From: Pseudaestuariivita atlantica
GTDB lineage: Bacteria; Pseudomonadota; Alphaproteobacteria; Rhodobacterales; Rhodobacteraceae
Direction of reading: 5' to 3'
Length of the DNA: 64,000 bases
Assembly: GCF_001205715.1 (NCBI RefSeq)
Contig: NZ_AQQZ01000008.1
Span: forward strand, 1-64,000
The notes below the pieces were generated by a model, which saw only the letters and a list, made by a program, of their open reading frames with translations, made no database searches and was not told the origin of the DNA. Position 1 is the stretch's first letter, and the number at the start of each line of letters is the position of its first letter. Below, in pieces: positions 28,734-37,807 of the stretch. The position numbers were made by a program, and so were the translations under genes.

Positions 28734-29549
28734 GTGCGCGCGCTGGCGCTGCTGATCGCGCTTTGGCCCGCCGCGTTATCGGCGCAGGGGCTGCTGGACC
28801 TGTTGCCGCTGGGCTGGCTGGAGCGGAAGATGCTCTATGCCTTCTCCCCGCTCGAAGAGACGCCGGAAAGCGTGGGGCTGGCCGGTGTGACGGCGCAGCG
28901 CGTTGGCGAGAGCGTGGGCTGGTCGGCGCCGCCCCGGCGCGCGGGCGGGCCGGTGATCTTCTACCTGCATGGCAATGCCGGCAACCTCGCCATCCGGGCC
29001 GAACGCTTTGCCGCCTTCCAAAGGCAGGGGTTCGGATTCGTGGCGCCCGCCTATCGCGGGTCGTCGGGCACGCCTGGGCAGCCCGGCGAGGCGGCGCTGG
29101 TCGCGGATGCGATGGAGGTGTGGCGGGCCGTGCCCCGGCTGGTGCCGGAGGGCGGTGGCGTGGTGATCTATGGCGAAAGCCTCGGGTCGGCGGTGGCGGT
29201 GGCGCTGGTGGCCGAAGGCGCTCGGCCGGGTGGCGTGATCCTCGAAGCGCCGTTTACGTCGATCCCCGACATGGCGCGGGCGGTGACGGATATGCCCGAC
29301 CACCTGATCGCCCGCATCCGCGACACGTGGGACACGCGGGCGCGGGCGGCGGCGCTCGACGTGCCGCTGCTGGTGGTGCACGGCACGGCGGACGCGGTGG
29401 TGCCGGTGGCGATGGGACGGGAGGTGTTCGGCGCGGCGGCGTCACGGGACAAGGATTTCATGGCCGTGCCCGGCGCGGGACACCTGAATGTCTGGCAGCG
29501 GGACGTGACCCGGCGGATATGGCGGTTCGTGGAGGCATACGGACGCTGA
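28734..29549 (+). CDS. alpha/beta hydrolase with signal peptide
   Basis: Started at GTG 28734, one base after the pccR stop, so translation is probably coupled. The 271-aa product has a signal-like N-terminus (VRALALLIALWPAALSAQG). The oxyanion motif is YLHGNAGN, the nucleophile motif is YGESLGSAVAV (GxSxG, Ser near residue 146), then the acid in VHGTADAVVP, and the His is in GAGHLNVW. It belongs to the BEM46/FrsA-like hydrolases, probably periplasmic or membrane-anchored. The substrate is unknown. Confidence 0.85.
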   Translation: MRALALLIALWPAALSAQGLLDLLPLGWLERKMLYAFSPLEETPESVGLAGVTAQRVGESVGWSAPPRRAGGPVIFYLHGNAGNLAIRAERFAAFQRQGFGFVAPAYRGSSGTPGQPGEAALVADAMEVWRAVPRLVPEGGGVVIYGESLGSAVAVALVAEGARPGGVILEAPFTSIPDMARAVTDMPDHLIARIRDTWDTRARAAALDVPLLVVHGTADAVVPVAMGREVFGAAASRDKDFMAVPGAGHLNVWQRDVTRRIWRFVEAYGR

Positions 29550-29578
29550 GCCGCGTATCGCCGGGTCGCTGTGTATCA

Positions 29579-29748
29579 GCGCGGAATCAAGGCCGCAGGC
29601 CGCCGCGCATCGTCGGGCCGCCCCCCCGGCACGGCGATATGGCTGAAGGCAGCGCCACGCCCGAATAGCGTGCGGGACTTGCAGATATAAAGTGCTTCGC
29701 GGAACCTGTGGATCGCCGCACCGCGGCCCGACGCTGCGCGGCTTTACC
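29579..29748 (+). repeat. 170-bp hairpin repeat, copy B
   Basis: It begins GCGCGGAATCAAGGCCGCAG and ends GCGCGGCTTTACC. The outer arms 29602-29621 and 29723-29742 pair over 20 bases with one mismatch, and an inner stem joins GGCGAT to ATCGCC. The loop has GATATAAAGTGC. It lies in the 3' region after the hydrolase gene. Its last bases supply the TAA stop codon (29744-29746) of the nuclease gene on the other strand. Confidence 0.8.
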
Positions 29749-30406
29749 GTTTGGCGCGGCGCCAGCCGGAGGCGCGCGCCTCGGCCTCGGTGCAGAACCA
29801 GCGCTCGCCACGTTCCTCGCGGATGCCGGTGCGTTCGTAATCGACCTGTCCCGGAACGTGGTAGATGCGCGAACCTTTGGACGAAACATTGCCCTTGATC
29901 CGGCACTCCGCCCGCACCGGCAGGCGGCCCACCGCCCGCGTCTGGCGATGCCATGACGGCTGCGTCATGTTGAAGGACCAGAGCCCCCGATCCGCCACCT
30001 CTGCCTGCTTTTCCGTCAGGTCATAGGCCATCGAATAACGCCGGTAGGCCCGCGCGAGGCCCGCCGCCACGATCTCTTCGCCCACGTCGCGGCCCGCCAC
30101 GCGGCAGCGCGCCACCACGCGGCCATAGCGGTCACGGTCCACCGGCTCGCACCGCGCGACACGTCCACCATACATCGCGTTCACCTGCGCCGTCACCCAC
30201 ACGCCGCAGGCGAACCGGTTTCCCTTGGCATCACAGGTCTGGTCCTGTTCCGGCGCGTCGATCCCGTGCAGCCGCACCCGCGTGCCGCCGACGTCGAACG
30301 TGTCGCCGTCGATCACCCGCACCTTGCCCGCGAATTCAGCGCTTGCCGCACCCGCCAGCCACGCTGCCACGGCCACCGTGATGCACGCGTTAACGAATCT
30401 TAACAT
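29744..30406 (-). CDS. exported thermonuclease-family (SNase-like) protein
   Basis: Product of 220 aa with a signal peptide (MLRFVNACITVAVAAWLAGA ASA). The OB-fold nuclease domain follows: VRVIDGDTFDVGGTRVRLHG, IDAPEQDQTC, DRDRYGRVVARC, GEEIVAAGLARAYRRYS, with the catalytic Asp, Arg and Glu pattern of staphylococcal nuclease. The C-terminal 70 residues form a second part with PVRAECRIKGNVSS and IYHVPGQVDYERT, an arrangement seen in alphaproteobacterial nuclease relatives. The ATG lies within an inverted repeat that contains a CtrA-type box. The stop codon lies in repeat copy B. Confidence 0.88.
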   Translation of the reverse strand: MLRFVNACITVAVAAWLAGAASAEFAGKVRVIDGDTFDVGGTRVRLHGIDAPEQDQTCDAKGNRFACGVWVTAQVNAMYGGRVARCEPVDRDRYGRVVARCRVAGRDVGEEIVAAGLARAYRRYSMAYDLTEKQAEVADRGLWSFNMTQPSWHRQTRAVGRLPVRAECRIKGNVSSKGSRIYHVPGQVDYERTGIREERGERWFCTEAEARASGWRRAKR

Positions 30407-30416
30407 TTCGTTAACG
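30388..30416. promoter_or_regulatory. CtrA-type box and inverted repeat over the nuclease start codon
   Basis: TTAA-CATTTCG-TTAA (30400-30414) is a perfect CtrA full site (TTAA-N7-TTAA). It is nested in a 10-bp perfect inverted repeat, CGTTAACGAA / TTCGTTAACG, with a 9-base spacer that holds the ATG start (30404-30406). Bound CtrA, or an RNA hairpin placing the start codon in its loop, would control expression. A further GTTAAC lies at 30459. Confidence 0.6.
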
Positions 30417-30460
30417 TGGCAAGTCAGCCCACGGTTTTCAACGCAAGGCGGCAGCGAAGG

Positions 30461-32122
30461 TTAACGCTGCGCGGTCTGCCAGTCGGGATGCACGAAGGGT
30501 TCGAGGTTCGACGCGGGCAGCGGCACGCGGTCGAGGATGTGATCGGCCATCTTCTCTCCGACCATGATCGAGGGCGCGTTGAGGTTGCCGTTGGGGATGC
30601 GCGGGAAGACCGAGCTGTCGGCCACGCGCAACCCGTCGACGCCGATCACCCGGCCCTGCGGATCGACCACGGTCATCGGGTCGTCATAGGCCCCCATCCG
30701 GCAGGTGCCGCAGGGGTGATAGGCGCTCTCTACATGGTCGCGGATGAACTCGTTCAGGGCCATGTCGGACTGCACCGCGTCGCCGGGCTGGATCTCGTGA
30801 TCGACGAAGGGCTGCATCGGCGCTTGCGCGAAAATCTCCCGCGTGAGGCGGATCGCGGTGCGGAACTCCTCCCAGTCCTTGGAGTCGGACATGTAGTTGA
30901 AGAGGATCTTCGGCGCGTCCTCGGCCCGAGCGGAGGCCAGCGTGACCTCCCCCCGCGAGACCGAGCGCATCGGCCCCACATGCGCCTGGAACCCGTGCCC
31001 GGAGGCGGCGATCTTGCCGTCGTAGCGCACCGCGATGGGCAGGAAGTGGAACTGGATGTCGGGATAGCGCACGCCCGCAGCAGAGCGGATGAAGCCGCCC
31101 GATTCGAACTGGTTCGACGCGCCCAGCCCGGATTTGAAGAACAGCCATTGCGCCCCCACCCACGCCTTGCCGAAAAGCGACCAGTGCGAGGCCAGCGTGA
31201 TCGGCTGTTTCGAGGCGAACTGGACATAGACCTCGAGGTGGTCCTGCAGGTTCTTGCCCACGCCGGGACGGTCCGCCACCACGCTGATGCCGTGGCGCCG
31301 CAGCTCGTCCGCCGGGCCGATGCCCGACAGCATGAGGATCTTGGGCGTGTTGATCGACGAGGCGGCGAGGATCACCTCGCGCCGGGCGCGCAGGATCATC
31401 TTGCGCCCGTTGGCGCGCACGCGCAGGCCGGTGACGCGCTTGCCCTGCAGGGTCAGGCGGCTGGCCAGCCCCGTGACCAGCGTGCAGAGCCCGGTCTTGA
31501 GCGCCGGTTTCAGGTAGGCATTGGCCGCCGACCAGCGCCGCCCGTTATGCACGGTCATGTCCATCGGGCCGAAGCCTTCTTGCCGGTAGCCGTTGTAATC
31601 CTGCGTCTCGGCATAGCCCGCCGCCTTGGCCGCCTCGACAAAGGCAGCGTGCAGCGGGTTGTCGCGGGGGCCGCGGGTGACGTGCAGCGGCCCGTCGGTG
31701 CCGCGCCATTCCGGGTCGCCGCCATGGCCGCCGTCGTCCCATGTCTCCATCCTCTGGAAGTAGGGCAGGACGTCGGCATAGGACCAGCCATCGGCCCCTT
31801 GTTCGGCCCAGTGGTCGTAATCACCGGCATGGCCGCGCACGTAGACCATCCCGTTGATCGACGACGATCCGCCCACCACCTTGCCGCGCGGGCAGGCGAG
31901 CCGCCGCCCGCCCAGGTGCGGTTCGGGTTCGGACTGGTAGCCCCAGTCATAGCGGCGCATGTTCATGGGATAACTGAGCGCGGCGGGCATCTGGATGAAC
32001 GGCCCGGCATCGGTGCCGCCATATTCCACCACGATCACAGAATGGCCCGCCTGCGTCAGGCGGTAGGCCATGGCGCACCCGGCGCTGCCCGCGCCGACGA
32101 TGATGTATTCGGCGTGCATCAT
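30461..32122 (-). CDS. betA: choline dehydrogenase (GMC oxidoreductase)
   Basis: Product of 553 aa (ATG 32122, or 32119). The FAD-binding motif is [17 protein letters not shown] at the N-terminus. The GMC signature is [19 protein letters not shown] near residue 80, and the active-site region has [12 protein letters not shown] near residue 465. It oxidises choline to betaine aldehyde, feeding electrons to the membrane quinone pool. The start overlaps the stop of the GST gene, and betB lies just upstream, which supports BetA over other GMC enzymes. Confidence 0.92.
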   Translation of the reverse strand: MMHAEYIIVGAGSAGCAMAYRLTQAGHSVIVVEYGGTDAGPFIQMPAALSYPMNMRRYDWGYQSEPEPHLGGRRLACPRGKVVGGSSSINGMVYVRGHAGDYDHWAEQGADGWSYADVLPYFQRMETWDDGGHGGDPEWRGTDGPLHVTRGPRDNPLHAAFVEAAKAAGYAETQDYNGYRQEGFGPMDMTVHNGRRWSAANAYLKPALKTGLCTLVTGLASRLTLQGKRVTGLRVRANGRKMILRARREVILAASSINTPKILMLSGIGPADELRRHGISVVADRPGVGKNLQDHLEVYVQFASKQPITLASHWSLFGKAWVGAQWLFFKSGLGASNQFESGGFIRSAAGVRYPDIQFHFLPIAVRYDGKIAASGHGFQAHVGPMRSVSRGEVTLASARAEDAPKILFNYMSDSKDWEEFRTAIRLTREIFAQAPMQPFVDHEIQPGDAVQSDMALNEFIRDHVESAYHPCGTCRMGAYDDPMTVVDPQGRVIGVDGLRVADSSVFPRIPNGNLNAPSIMVGEKMADHILDRVPLPASNLEPFVHPDWQTAQR

Positions 32123-32772
32123 GGCCGGGGCATCCAGTAGCTGCCGCGCAATTCGTCCACCGGCACCATCGCGTGATCGCGGAACGCCGCGCGGGTCTGG
32201 AGGCGGTCGTAATAGGCGGAGAGGTTAGGCAGGTCGGGCCGCTCCCAGTCGAAGATGTGGTAGCGGTAAAGAACGTGGCCCACGCCCATGTCGGCGAAGG
32301 TGAACGCCTCCCCGGCAAGCCACGGCCCCTGCCCCAGCCGCGCATCGAGGATCCGCGCCAGCCGCGCCACCGCGCGCGAGGCCCCTGCCAGTTCGGCCGG
32401 GTCCTGATCCTCGGGCCGGGTGCGGACCTCGTAGGCGAAGATGCGGCCCAGCGTCGGCGCGAAGGTCAGCTTGCCCCATTCCGCCCAGACATCCAGCGGC
32501 GCGCGGCGCGCGGGGTCGGCGGGCCAGAGCGTGTCGTCGCCGTACCGCGCGCAGAGATAGCGGAAGATCGCGCCCGCCTCGAACAGGGTCAGGTCGCCGT
32601 CGCGCAGGACGGGGATGCCGCCATTGGGGTTCATGGCAAGGAAGTCGGGCGTGTCGAGCGGGGCGTAGCCGTGGCCATACTCCAGCCGCTCATGCGCCAG
32701 CCCCATTTCGCCGATGGCCCACATCACCAGTTGCACGTTCGACGACGACCGCCGCCCATAGACGGTCAGCAT
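32119..32772 (-). CDS. glutathione S-transferase inside the bet operon
   Basis: The 217-aa product has the thioredoxin-like GST domain in residues 1-80 ([40 protein letters not shown] with the cis-Pro and the Glu-Ala glutathione site) and a helical C-terminal domain with [12 protein letters not shown]. It should be cytoplasmic. The betB stop overlaps its ATG (TGATG), and its own stop overlaps the betA start, so it is translated as part of the betaine operon. Its substrate is unknown. Confidence 0.88.
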   Translation of the reverse strand: MLTVYGRRSSSNVQLVMWAIGEMGLAHERLEYGHGYAPLDTPDFLAMNPNGGIPVLRDGDLTLFEAGAIFRYLCARYGDDTLWPADPARRAPLDVWAEWGKLTFAPTLGRIFAYEVRTRPEDQDPAELAGASRAVARLARILDARLGQGPWLAGEAFTFADMGVGHVLYRYHIFDWERPDLPNLSAYYDRLQTRAAFRDHAMVPVDELRGSYWMPRP

Positions 32773-34235
32773 CAGAACGGCGCCTCGACGTCGCCCATGC
32801 GGACATAGACGGACTTGACCTGGCTGTAATGGTGGATCGCTTCCTTGGAATTCTCGCGCCCCACGCCCGACATCTTGACCCCGCCGAACGGCGCCTCGAC
32901 CGGCGCATCGTTGTAGGTGTTGATGTAGCAGGTCCCCGCCTCGAACGCGTCGACGACGCGGTGGGCGCGGGCGAGGTCCGAGGTGAAGACGCCCGCCGCC
33001 AGCCCGAACTCGGTGTCGTTGGCACGGGCGATGGCCTCTTCCTCGGTCTCGAAATCGAGGACGGCCATGACCGGGCCAAAGATCTCCTCGCGGGCGATGG
33101 TCATGTCGTCGGTCACGTCGGCGAAGACGGTGGGCGCGATGTAGAACCCGTCACGGTCCATCCGCGCGCCGCCGGTGACCAGCCGCGCGCCTTCGGCCGC
33201 GCCTTTTTCGAGGTAGCCCAGCACGATCTTCATCTGCGCCTCGCTGACCATCGGGCCGAAGGTCGTCGCCTCGTCCAGCGGATCGCCGATCACGGCGCTG
33301 TCCAGCCGCTCCTTGAGACGGTTGAGGAACGCCTCCTTGATGCCCTTCTGGACGAAGACGCGGGTGCCGTTGGAGCAGACCTGCCCCGAGGAATAGAAAT
33401 TGCCGAGGATCGCGCCGCCCACGGCGTTGTCGAGGTCGGCATCGTCGAAGATCAGGAGCGGCGACTTGCCGCCCAGTTCCATCGTGACGTGTTTCATGCC
33501 GTCGGCGGCGGCGGCATAGACCTTGCGCCCGGTCGGCACCGACCCGGTCAGCGACACCTTGTCGACACGGCGGTCGCCCACCAGCGGCGCGCCCACCGTG
33601 CCGGTGCCCTGGATCACGTTGTAAAGCCCGGCGGGCAGGCCCGCCTCGTGCAGGATCTCGGCCACTTTCAGGGCGCAGAGGGGCGTCGTTTCGGACGGTT
33701 TGAACACCATAGCGTTGCCCATGGCGAGCGCGGGCGCGCCTTTCCAGCAGGCGATCTGGGTGGGGTAGTTCCACGCGCCGATGCCGACGCAGAGGCCGAG
33801 CGGTTCGCGCCTGGTATAGACCCAGTCCTGCCCCAGCGGGATGTGTTCACCCGTCACCGTCGCGGCCAGCCCGCCGAAATATTCCAGCGCGTCCGCGCCC
33901 GAGGTTGCGTCGACGTACAGCGTCTCGGACAGCGGTTTACCGGTGTCGCAGGATTCGAGGATCGACAGTTCGCGGTTGCGCTCGCGGATCATGTCGGCGG
34001 CGCGACGCAGGATGCGGCCCCGTTCGGTGCCGGACATGGCGGCCCATGCGGGCTGCGCGGCGCGGGCGCTGGCAATCGCCTGTTCGAGGATCGCGGGCGT
34101 CGCCTCGTACACCGTGGCGATGGTCGCGCCCGTATGGGGATAGATCACCGGGATCGCCGCGCCGGCCGTATCCTCGACATACCGCCCCGCGATGAAATGG
34201 CTGGCCTTGGGTTGCGGGTCGACGCCTTCGATCAT
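32772..34235 (-). CDS. betB: betaine aldehyde dehydrogenase
   Basis: Product of 487 aa from ATG 34235 ([17 protein letters not shown]). The aldehyde dehydrogenase catalytic Glu is in ELGGKSPLL near residue 255 and the Cys is in [13 protein letters not shown] near residue 290. The NAD-binding stretch contains [10 protein letters not shown]. The end reads [19 protein letters not shown], typical of BetB. It oxidises betaine aldehyde to glycine betaine, an osmoprotectant. It is first of the betB-GST-betA operon. No betI or transporter gene is adjacent. Confidence 0.94.
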   Translation of the reverse strand: MIEGVDPQPKASHFIAGRYVEDTAGAAIPVIYPHTGATIATVYEATPAILEQAIASARAAQPAWAAMSGTERGRILRRAADMIRERNRELSILESCDTGKPLSETLYVDATSGADALEYFGGLAATVTGEHIPLGQDWVYTRREPLGLCVGIGAWNYPTQIACWKGAPALAMGNAMVFKPSETTPLCALKVAEILHEAGLPAGLYNVIQGTGTVGAPLVGDRRVDKVSLTGSVPTGRKVYAAAADGMKHVTMELGGKSPLLIFDDADLDNAVGGAILGNFYSSGQVCSNGTRVFVQKGIKEAFLNRLKERLDSAVIGDPLDEATTFGPMVSEAQMKIVLGYLEKGAAEGARLVTGGARMDRDGFYIAPTVFADVTDDMTIAREEIFGPVMAVLDFETEEEAIARANDTEFGLAAGVFTSDLARAHRVVDAFEAGTCYINTYNDAPVEAPFGGVKMSGVGRENSKEAIHHYSQVKSVYVRMGDVEAPF

Positions 34236-34386
34236 GGCTTTGGGTCCTTGTCGTGTGTTCTGACCCTTGGCTACCACGCCCGCCGCACCGCGCAAGGCCC
34301 GGAACCGACGCAACGGCGCGGAATCAAGGCTGCTGGGGTGAGGTACGGACCCAAGGGCGGGAAATCGGGCGGAAGTTTTTTTCCGG

Positions 34387-34555
34387 GCGCGGAATCAAGG
34401 CCGCAGGCCGCCGCGCATCGATGGGCCGCCCCCACGGCACGTCGATTCGGTTGGGCTTGGCACGTCGCTGAGGAGGAGTGCGGGTTTGGCAGGGATAAAG
34501 TGCGTAGCTGGACCGGCGGTCGACGTACCGCGGCCCGACGATGCGCGGCTACACC
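34387..34555 (+). repeat. 170-bp hairpin repeat, copy C
   Basis: It begins GCGCGGAATCAAGGCCGCAG and ends GCGCGGCTACACC. Outer arms 34410-34429 and 34530-34549 pair over 20 bases with one mismatch at the same place as in copy B and one G-U-type pair. The inner pair is CACGTCGA/TCGACGTAC and the loop contains TTGGCAGGGATAAAGTGC. A partial head (GGCGCGGAATCAAGGCTGC) precedes it at 34315-34333. Together they fill the 313-bp gap between betB and the EamA gene, in which no gene is visible. The EamA stop codon (34549-34551) lies in its last bases. Confidence 0.8.
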
Positions 34556-35454
34556 TTGGTCTGGTGCGGATGCGGCGTGACCGCCTGCCGTTTCAGGACA
34601 GCCTCGCGCCAGGTGATGAAGGTCACGGCGGCGAGGATCACCACGCCGCCGAGTATCACGAACCCGTCGACCGGTTCGGCAAAGACCAAAGCGCCCAGCA
34701 GGACGGCCCAGATCAGTTGCAGGAAGGTGACGGGCTGGGTGACGGTCACGGGCGCGGCCCGGAAGGCGAGCGTCATGGCGTAATGCCCGCCGGTGGCGAA
34801 GATCGCCACGGCGAACAGCATCCCCAGTTCCCACAGCGTCGGCCAGACCCAGACGGCGATGGCAAAAGGCGCCAACCCGATGGTGACGGTGATCGACAGC
34901 ATGCCGACGACAACGGCGGGCGCGACCTCGTCCGACACGATCTTGGCGGTGAGGTAGCTGACCGCGAACAGGACCGCCGTCGCCAGCATGGCGAGGTGGC
35001 CGGTGTTCACCTCGCGGAAACCGGGGCGCAGGATGATCGCCACGCCGACCAGCGCCACGATCACCGCGATCACGCGGCGTGCGGCCAGCCGTTCACCTAG
35101 GAACAGCGCCGCCCCCAGCGTGACGTAGACGGGCGAGAGGTAATTCATCGCCGTGACCTCGGATATCGGGATGCGCGTCATGGCGTAGAACCACAGGATC
35201 ACCGCCACGGTGTGTCCCGCGCCGCGCAGGGTAAACAGCTTCCAAAGCCGCGCATCCAGTTTCGCCGCCCGCATCGGGCCGATCATCGGGACCAGGAAAA
35301 CGAGGCCCAGCACGTAGCGCAGGAACGCCTGTTCGGCGGCGGGGATACGCGCGCCCAGCACCTTTACCAGCGCCGTGACCGCGACGAAGCACAGGCCCGC
35401 CGTGGCCATCCAGAGAATGCCCGAAAGGGGCCGCTGCGCTGCCGGAGAGGTCAT
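34549..35454 (-). CDS. EamA/DMT family transporter
   Basis: The 301-aa product has ten hydrophobic segments in two EamA repeats. The first repeat contains GILWMATAGLCFVAVTALVK and ALFLGERLAARRVIAVIVAL; the second has LLGALVFAEPVDGFVILGGV. These drug/metabolite transporters usually export amino acids or small metabolites across the inner membrane. The substrate is not evident. The stop codon falls within the end of repeat copy C. Confidence 0.88.
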   Translation of the reverse strand: MTSPAAQRPLSGILWMATAGLCFVAVTALVKVLGARIPAAEQAFLRYVLGLVFLVPMIGPMRAAKLDARLWKLFTLRGAGHTVAVILWFYAMTRIPISEVTAMNYLSPVYVTLGAALFLGERLAARRVIAVIVALVGVAIILRPGFREVNTGHLAMLATAVLFAVSYLTAKIVSDEVAPAVVVGMLSITVTIGLAPFAIAVWVWPTLWELGMLFAVAIFATGGHYAMTLAFRAAPVTVTQPVTFLQLIWAVLLGALVFAEPVDGFVILGGVVILAAVTFITWREAVLKRQAVTPHPHQTKV

Positions 35455-35488
35455 GCCACCTTGTCGGACGGCACGCGCGGATGTTCAA

Positions 35489-35519
35489 GGGGGCGACGGG
35501 TGACAATCACCCGCCCTAC
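35489..35519 (-). repeat. single REP-like palindrome with GTAG
   Basis: On the minus strand GTAG is followed by the palindrome GGCGGGTGA TTG TCACCCGTCGCC. It matches the second-half variant of the REPIN at 38884-38940 (GTAG + GTCGGGTGA..TCACCCGAC). It lies between the EamA gene start and the LysE gene end and is the only unpaired copy seen. Confidence 0.6.
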
Positions 35520-35530
35520 GGGGCGCCGCG

Positions 35531-36124
35531 TCACAGCACCAGCTTGAGCGCGATCGCCCACATCACCAGCGCGATCACCGCGTCGAGCACCTGCCAGCTG
35601 CGCGGCCGCTCGAAAAGCGGAGCAAGGAGCCGCGCGCCGTAGCCCAGCGAGAAGAAGAAGACGAAACTCGCCACCACCGCGCCCACGCCAAAGACGCTCG
35701 GTTCGGGGAAGGTGGCCGCGATGGAGCCCACGAGGATCACCGTGTCGAGGTAGACATGCGGGTTCAGCCAGGTCAGCGCGAGGCAGGTCATAAGCGCCGG
35801 GCCAAGCGCGCGGGTGGCGGTGCCGCCCGTCTGCATCGCCTGCCCGCCGCGCCACGCCGCCAGCGCGTTGCGCGCGCCGTACCAGACAAGGAACGCCGCC
35901 CCGCCATACCGCATCGCCGGTTCGAACCACGGCGCCACGTCCAGCAGCGCGCCAAGGCCCACGACGCCCGCCGCGATCAGCACCGCGTCGGACAGCGCGC
36001 AGGCAAGGCAGACGGCAAAGACATGTTCGCGCCTGAGCCCCTGCCGCAGGACGAACGCGTTCTGCGCCCCGATCGCGAGGATCAGGCCGAACCCCGTCGC
36101 GAAGCCGCTGAGAAATCCTTCCAT
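35531..36124 (-). CDS. LysE/ArgO family amino-acid exporter
   Basis: Product of 197 aa with six hydrophobic segments. Its start, SGFATGFGLILAIGAQNAFV LRQG, is the signature of ArgO/LysE exporters, and the later ALTWLNPHVYLDTVILVGS is also specific to that branch. It should export basic amino acids (arginine or lysine) across the inner membrane. A LysG/ArgP-type LysR regulator, the usual neighbour, is not present. Confidence 0.9.
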   Translation of the reverse strand: MEGFLSGFATGFGLILAIGAQNAFVLRQGLRREHVFAVCLACALSDAVLIAAGVVGLGALLDVAPWFEPAMRYGGAAFLVWYGARNALAAWRGGQAMQTGGTATRALGPALMTCLALTWLNPHVYLDTVILVGSIAATFPEPSVFGVGAVVASFVFFFSLGYGARLLAPLFERPRSWQVLDAVIALVMWAIALKLVL

Positions 36125-36238
36125 GATCCGCGCTTAGCGGCAGACCGCCGACGCGGCAAGGGGCAGGTTTTCCCAACTTGCGGCCGCGCGCCGCCTGCGG
36201 TTTCCTGCTGTCGAGGGGTTGGGTGAAGGGGTGAAACG

Positions 36239-37474
36239 ATGACTGTCACGCGCCGCGCCATGATTCTGGGCACGCTGGCCCTTGCGGGCTGCGGGGCCGC
36301 ACCCGCGCCTGCCCCGCGCGGCACCCCGCGCGCAACCGGTGCCGCGCGGTTCCGCGCCGTGCCGAACGCGGGCCATGCCGCGTGGCTGCGCGGATTCCGT
36401 GCCCGCGCCATCGCCAGCGGCCTGCCCGCGGGCGTGGTCGACCGCGGTCTTGCCGGCGCGGGGTTCATCCCCGAAGTCGTGCGGCTTGACCGCAACCAGA
36501 CGGAAAACGTGCGCACGCTGGAAGACTACCTCGCCATTGCCACTTCGGACACGCGCATCGCGGACGGGCGGCGCGAACTGGCCCGGCGACGCGCGCTTCT
36601 GGGCCAGATCGAGGCGCGTTACGGCGTGCCCGCCAACGTCGTGACCGCAATCTGGGGGCTGGAAAGCCGCTATGGCACGCGGATGGGCGACATCCCCGTC
36701 ACCTCGGCCCTGTCGACACTGGCCTATGACGGGCGGCGCGGCGCTTTCTTCGAACGCCAATTGCTCGCCGCCCTGCGCATCCAGGCGCGCGGCGACATCG
36801 CGCCGTCGCGGATGCTGGGAAGCTGGGCGGGCGCGATGGGCCACACCCAGTTCATCCCGACCACGTTCGAAGCTTATGCCGTCGATTTTCGGGGCGACGG
36901 GCGGCGCGACATCTGGGCCCCGAACGATCCCACCGACGCGCTGGCCTCGGCCGCGGCCTACCTGTCCCGCTCGGGCTGGCGGCGGGGTGCACCATGGGGG
37001 CTGGAGGTGCGGGTGCCTGCGGGCTTGCGCGGCTCGTCCGGATCCTCGCGGTCGGTCGCGGCGTGGCGGGCGGCGGGCGTGACCCGCGCGCGCGGCGGCA
37101 CGGTGCCCGATCACGGCACGGCACGGCTCGCCATCCCCCAGCCCGGAGGCCCGGCCTTCCTGACCTTCGCCAATGCCCGCGTCCTGCGCCGCTACAACAA
37201 CTCGCTGAAATACGTCCTCGGCGTGGGCGTGTTGTCCGACCGGATCGCGGGCGGACCGCCGCTGGAACAGGGGTTCGGACGCAACGCGGCGGGCCTGACA
37301 CTGGCCGAGCGCAAGGAAATCCAGCGCCTTCTGACGCGCCGGGGCTACGACGTGGGCGAGGCCGACGGCGTGATCGGCGCCAAGACCGAGGCCGCCATTC
37401 GCGACTTCCAGCGCCGCGCGGGCCTGACGGTGGACGGCAAGGCGACGCCCGCGCTGTTGCGGGCGTTGCGGTGA
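36239..37474 (+). CDS. lytic murein transglycosylase (MltB family) lipoprotein with peptidoglycan-binding domain
   Basis: Product of 411 aa. Signal peptide with lipobox LALAGC at residues 14-19, so it is a lipoprotein. The MltB-type domain runs from about residue 45 to 330 with the catalytic Glu in WGLESRYG (near residue 143), then GAMGHTQFIP and FTFANARVLRRYNNSLKY. The C-terminal PG_binding_1 domain covers residues 350-411 (QRLLTRRGYDVGEADGVIGA ...). It cleaves peptidoglycan glycan strands in the periplasm. Its last nine codons are duplicated at 38841-38870, where the 1.4-kb element ends, so the present TGA stop may come from the element. Confidence 0.9.
   Translation: MTVTRRAMILGTLALAGCGAAPAPAPRGTPRATGAARFRAVPNAGHAAWLRGFRARAIASGLPAGVVDRGLAGAGFIPEVVRLDRNQTENVRTLEDYLAIATSDTRIADGRRELARRRALLGQIEARYGVPANVVTAIWGLESRYGTRMGDIPVTSALSTLAYDGRRGAFFERQLLAALRIQARGDIAPSRMLGSWAGAMGHTQFIPTTFEAYAVDFRGDGRRDIWAPNDPTDALASAAAYLSRSGWRRGAPWGLEVRVPAGLRGSSGSSRSVAAWRAAGVTRARGGTVPDHGTARLAIPQPGGPAFLTFANARVLRRYNNSLKYVLGVGVLSDRIAGGPPLEQGFGRNAAGLTLAERKEIQRLLTRRGYDVGEADGVIGAKTEAAIRDFQRRAGLTVDGKATPALLRALR
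37446..37472 (+). repeat. 27-bp direct repeat, left copy (candidate attL)
   Basis: CGCCCGCGCTGTTGCGGGCG followed by TTGCGGT is identical to 38841-38867. It is the last coding part of the transglycosylase gene (PALLRALR). Inside it, CGCCCGC and GCGGGCG are perfect 7-bp inverted arms around a 6-base spacer (GCTGTT), the shape of a tyrosine-recombinase crossover site, although a simple hairpin is also possible. Confidence 0.8.
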
Positions 37475-37525
37475 TCTACTTTACTATAATAGAAGATATA
37501 TTTATCCAATCAGACAGAAAATCTG

Positions 37526-37807
37526 ATGAACTTAGTGAAGTTAATGAGCGAAATTCAATCAATATCTGATTTAGAAATCTGGCTTGAAGACCAGAGCCCT
37601 CAAGTGTCCCAAGCGCTTGCAGCTCGTTGCGCATTACGGACATTTCCAGTTGTCGTAAAATATGGATATATGCCAACCGGAAAATTCGATTCTGGGCAAA
37701 ATCTCCTTAACTTCATTCGCAACACTTTGGTGCCTGTTGCTGCCAGCCTTTCTCCAAGAAACAAGAAAACACTAAGTATATTTTTTGCCTCGAATTTCGC
37801 CCTCTAG
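37526..37807 (+). pseudogene. N-terminal part of a frameshifted accessory gene
   Basis: The 93-aa frame (ATG 37526 or 37544) reads SISDLEIWLEDQSPQVSQAL, AARCALRTFPVV, then NFIRNTLVPVAASLSP, reminiscent of uncharacterised rhizobial and rhodobacterial proteins that begin with 'LEAWLxGQP...IAARAALR'. A perfect TATAAT at 37485-37490 lies upstream. The frame ends at TAG 37805. The next frame starts inside its end, at a run of six T (37781-37786); dropping one T joins the two into a single protein of about 437 aa. No good ribosome binding site is seen. Confidence 0.5.

Noticed and set aside
37481-37490. A full promoter with TATAAT and TTGCGG -35 inside the direct repeat.
   Set aside because: The spacing would be only 13 bp, too short for a sigma-70 promoter. 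TATAAT alone is noted.
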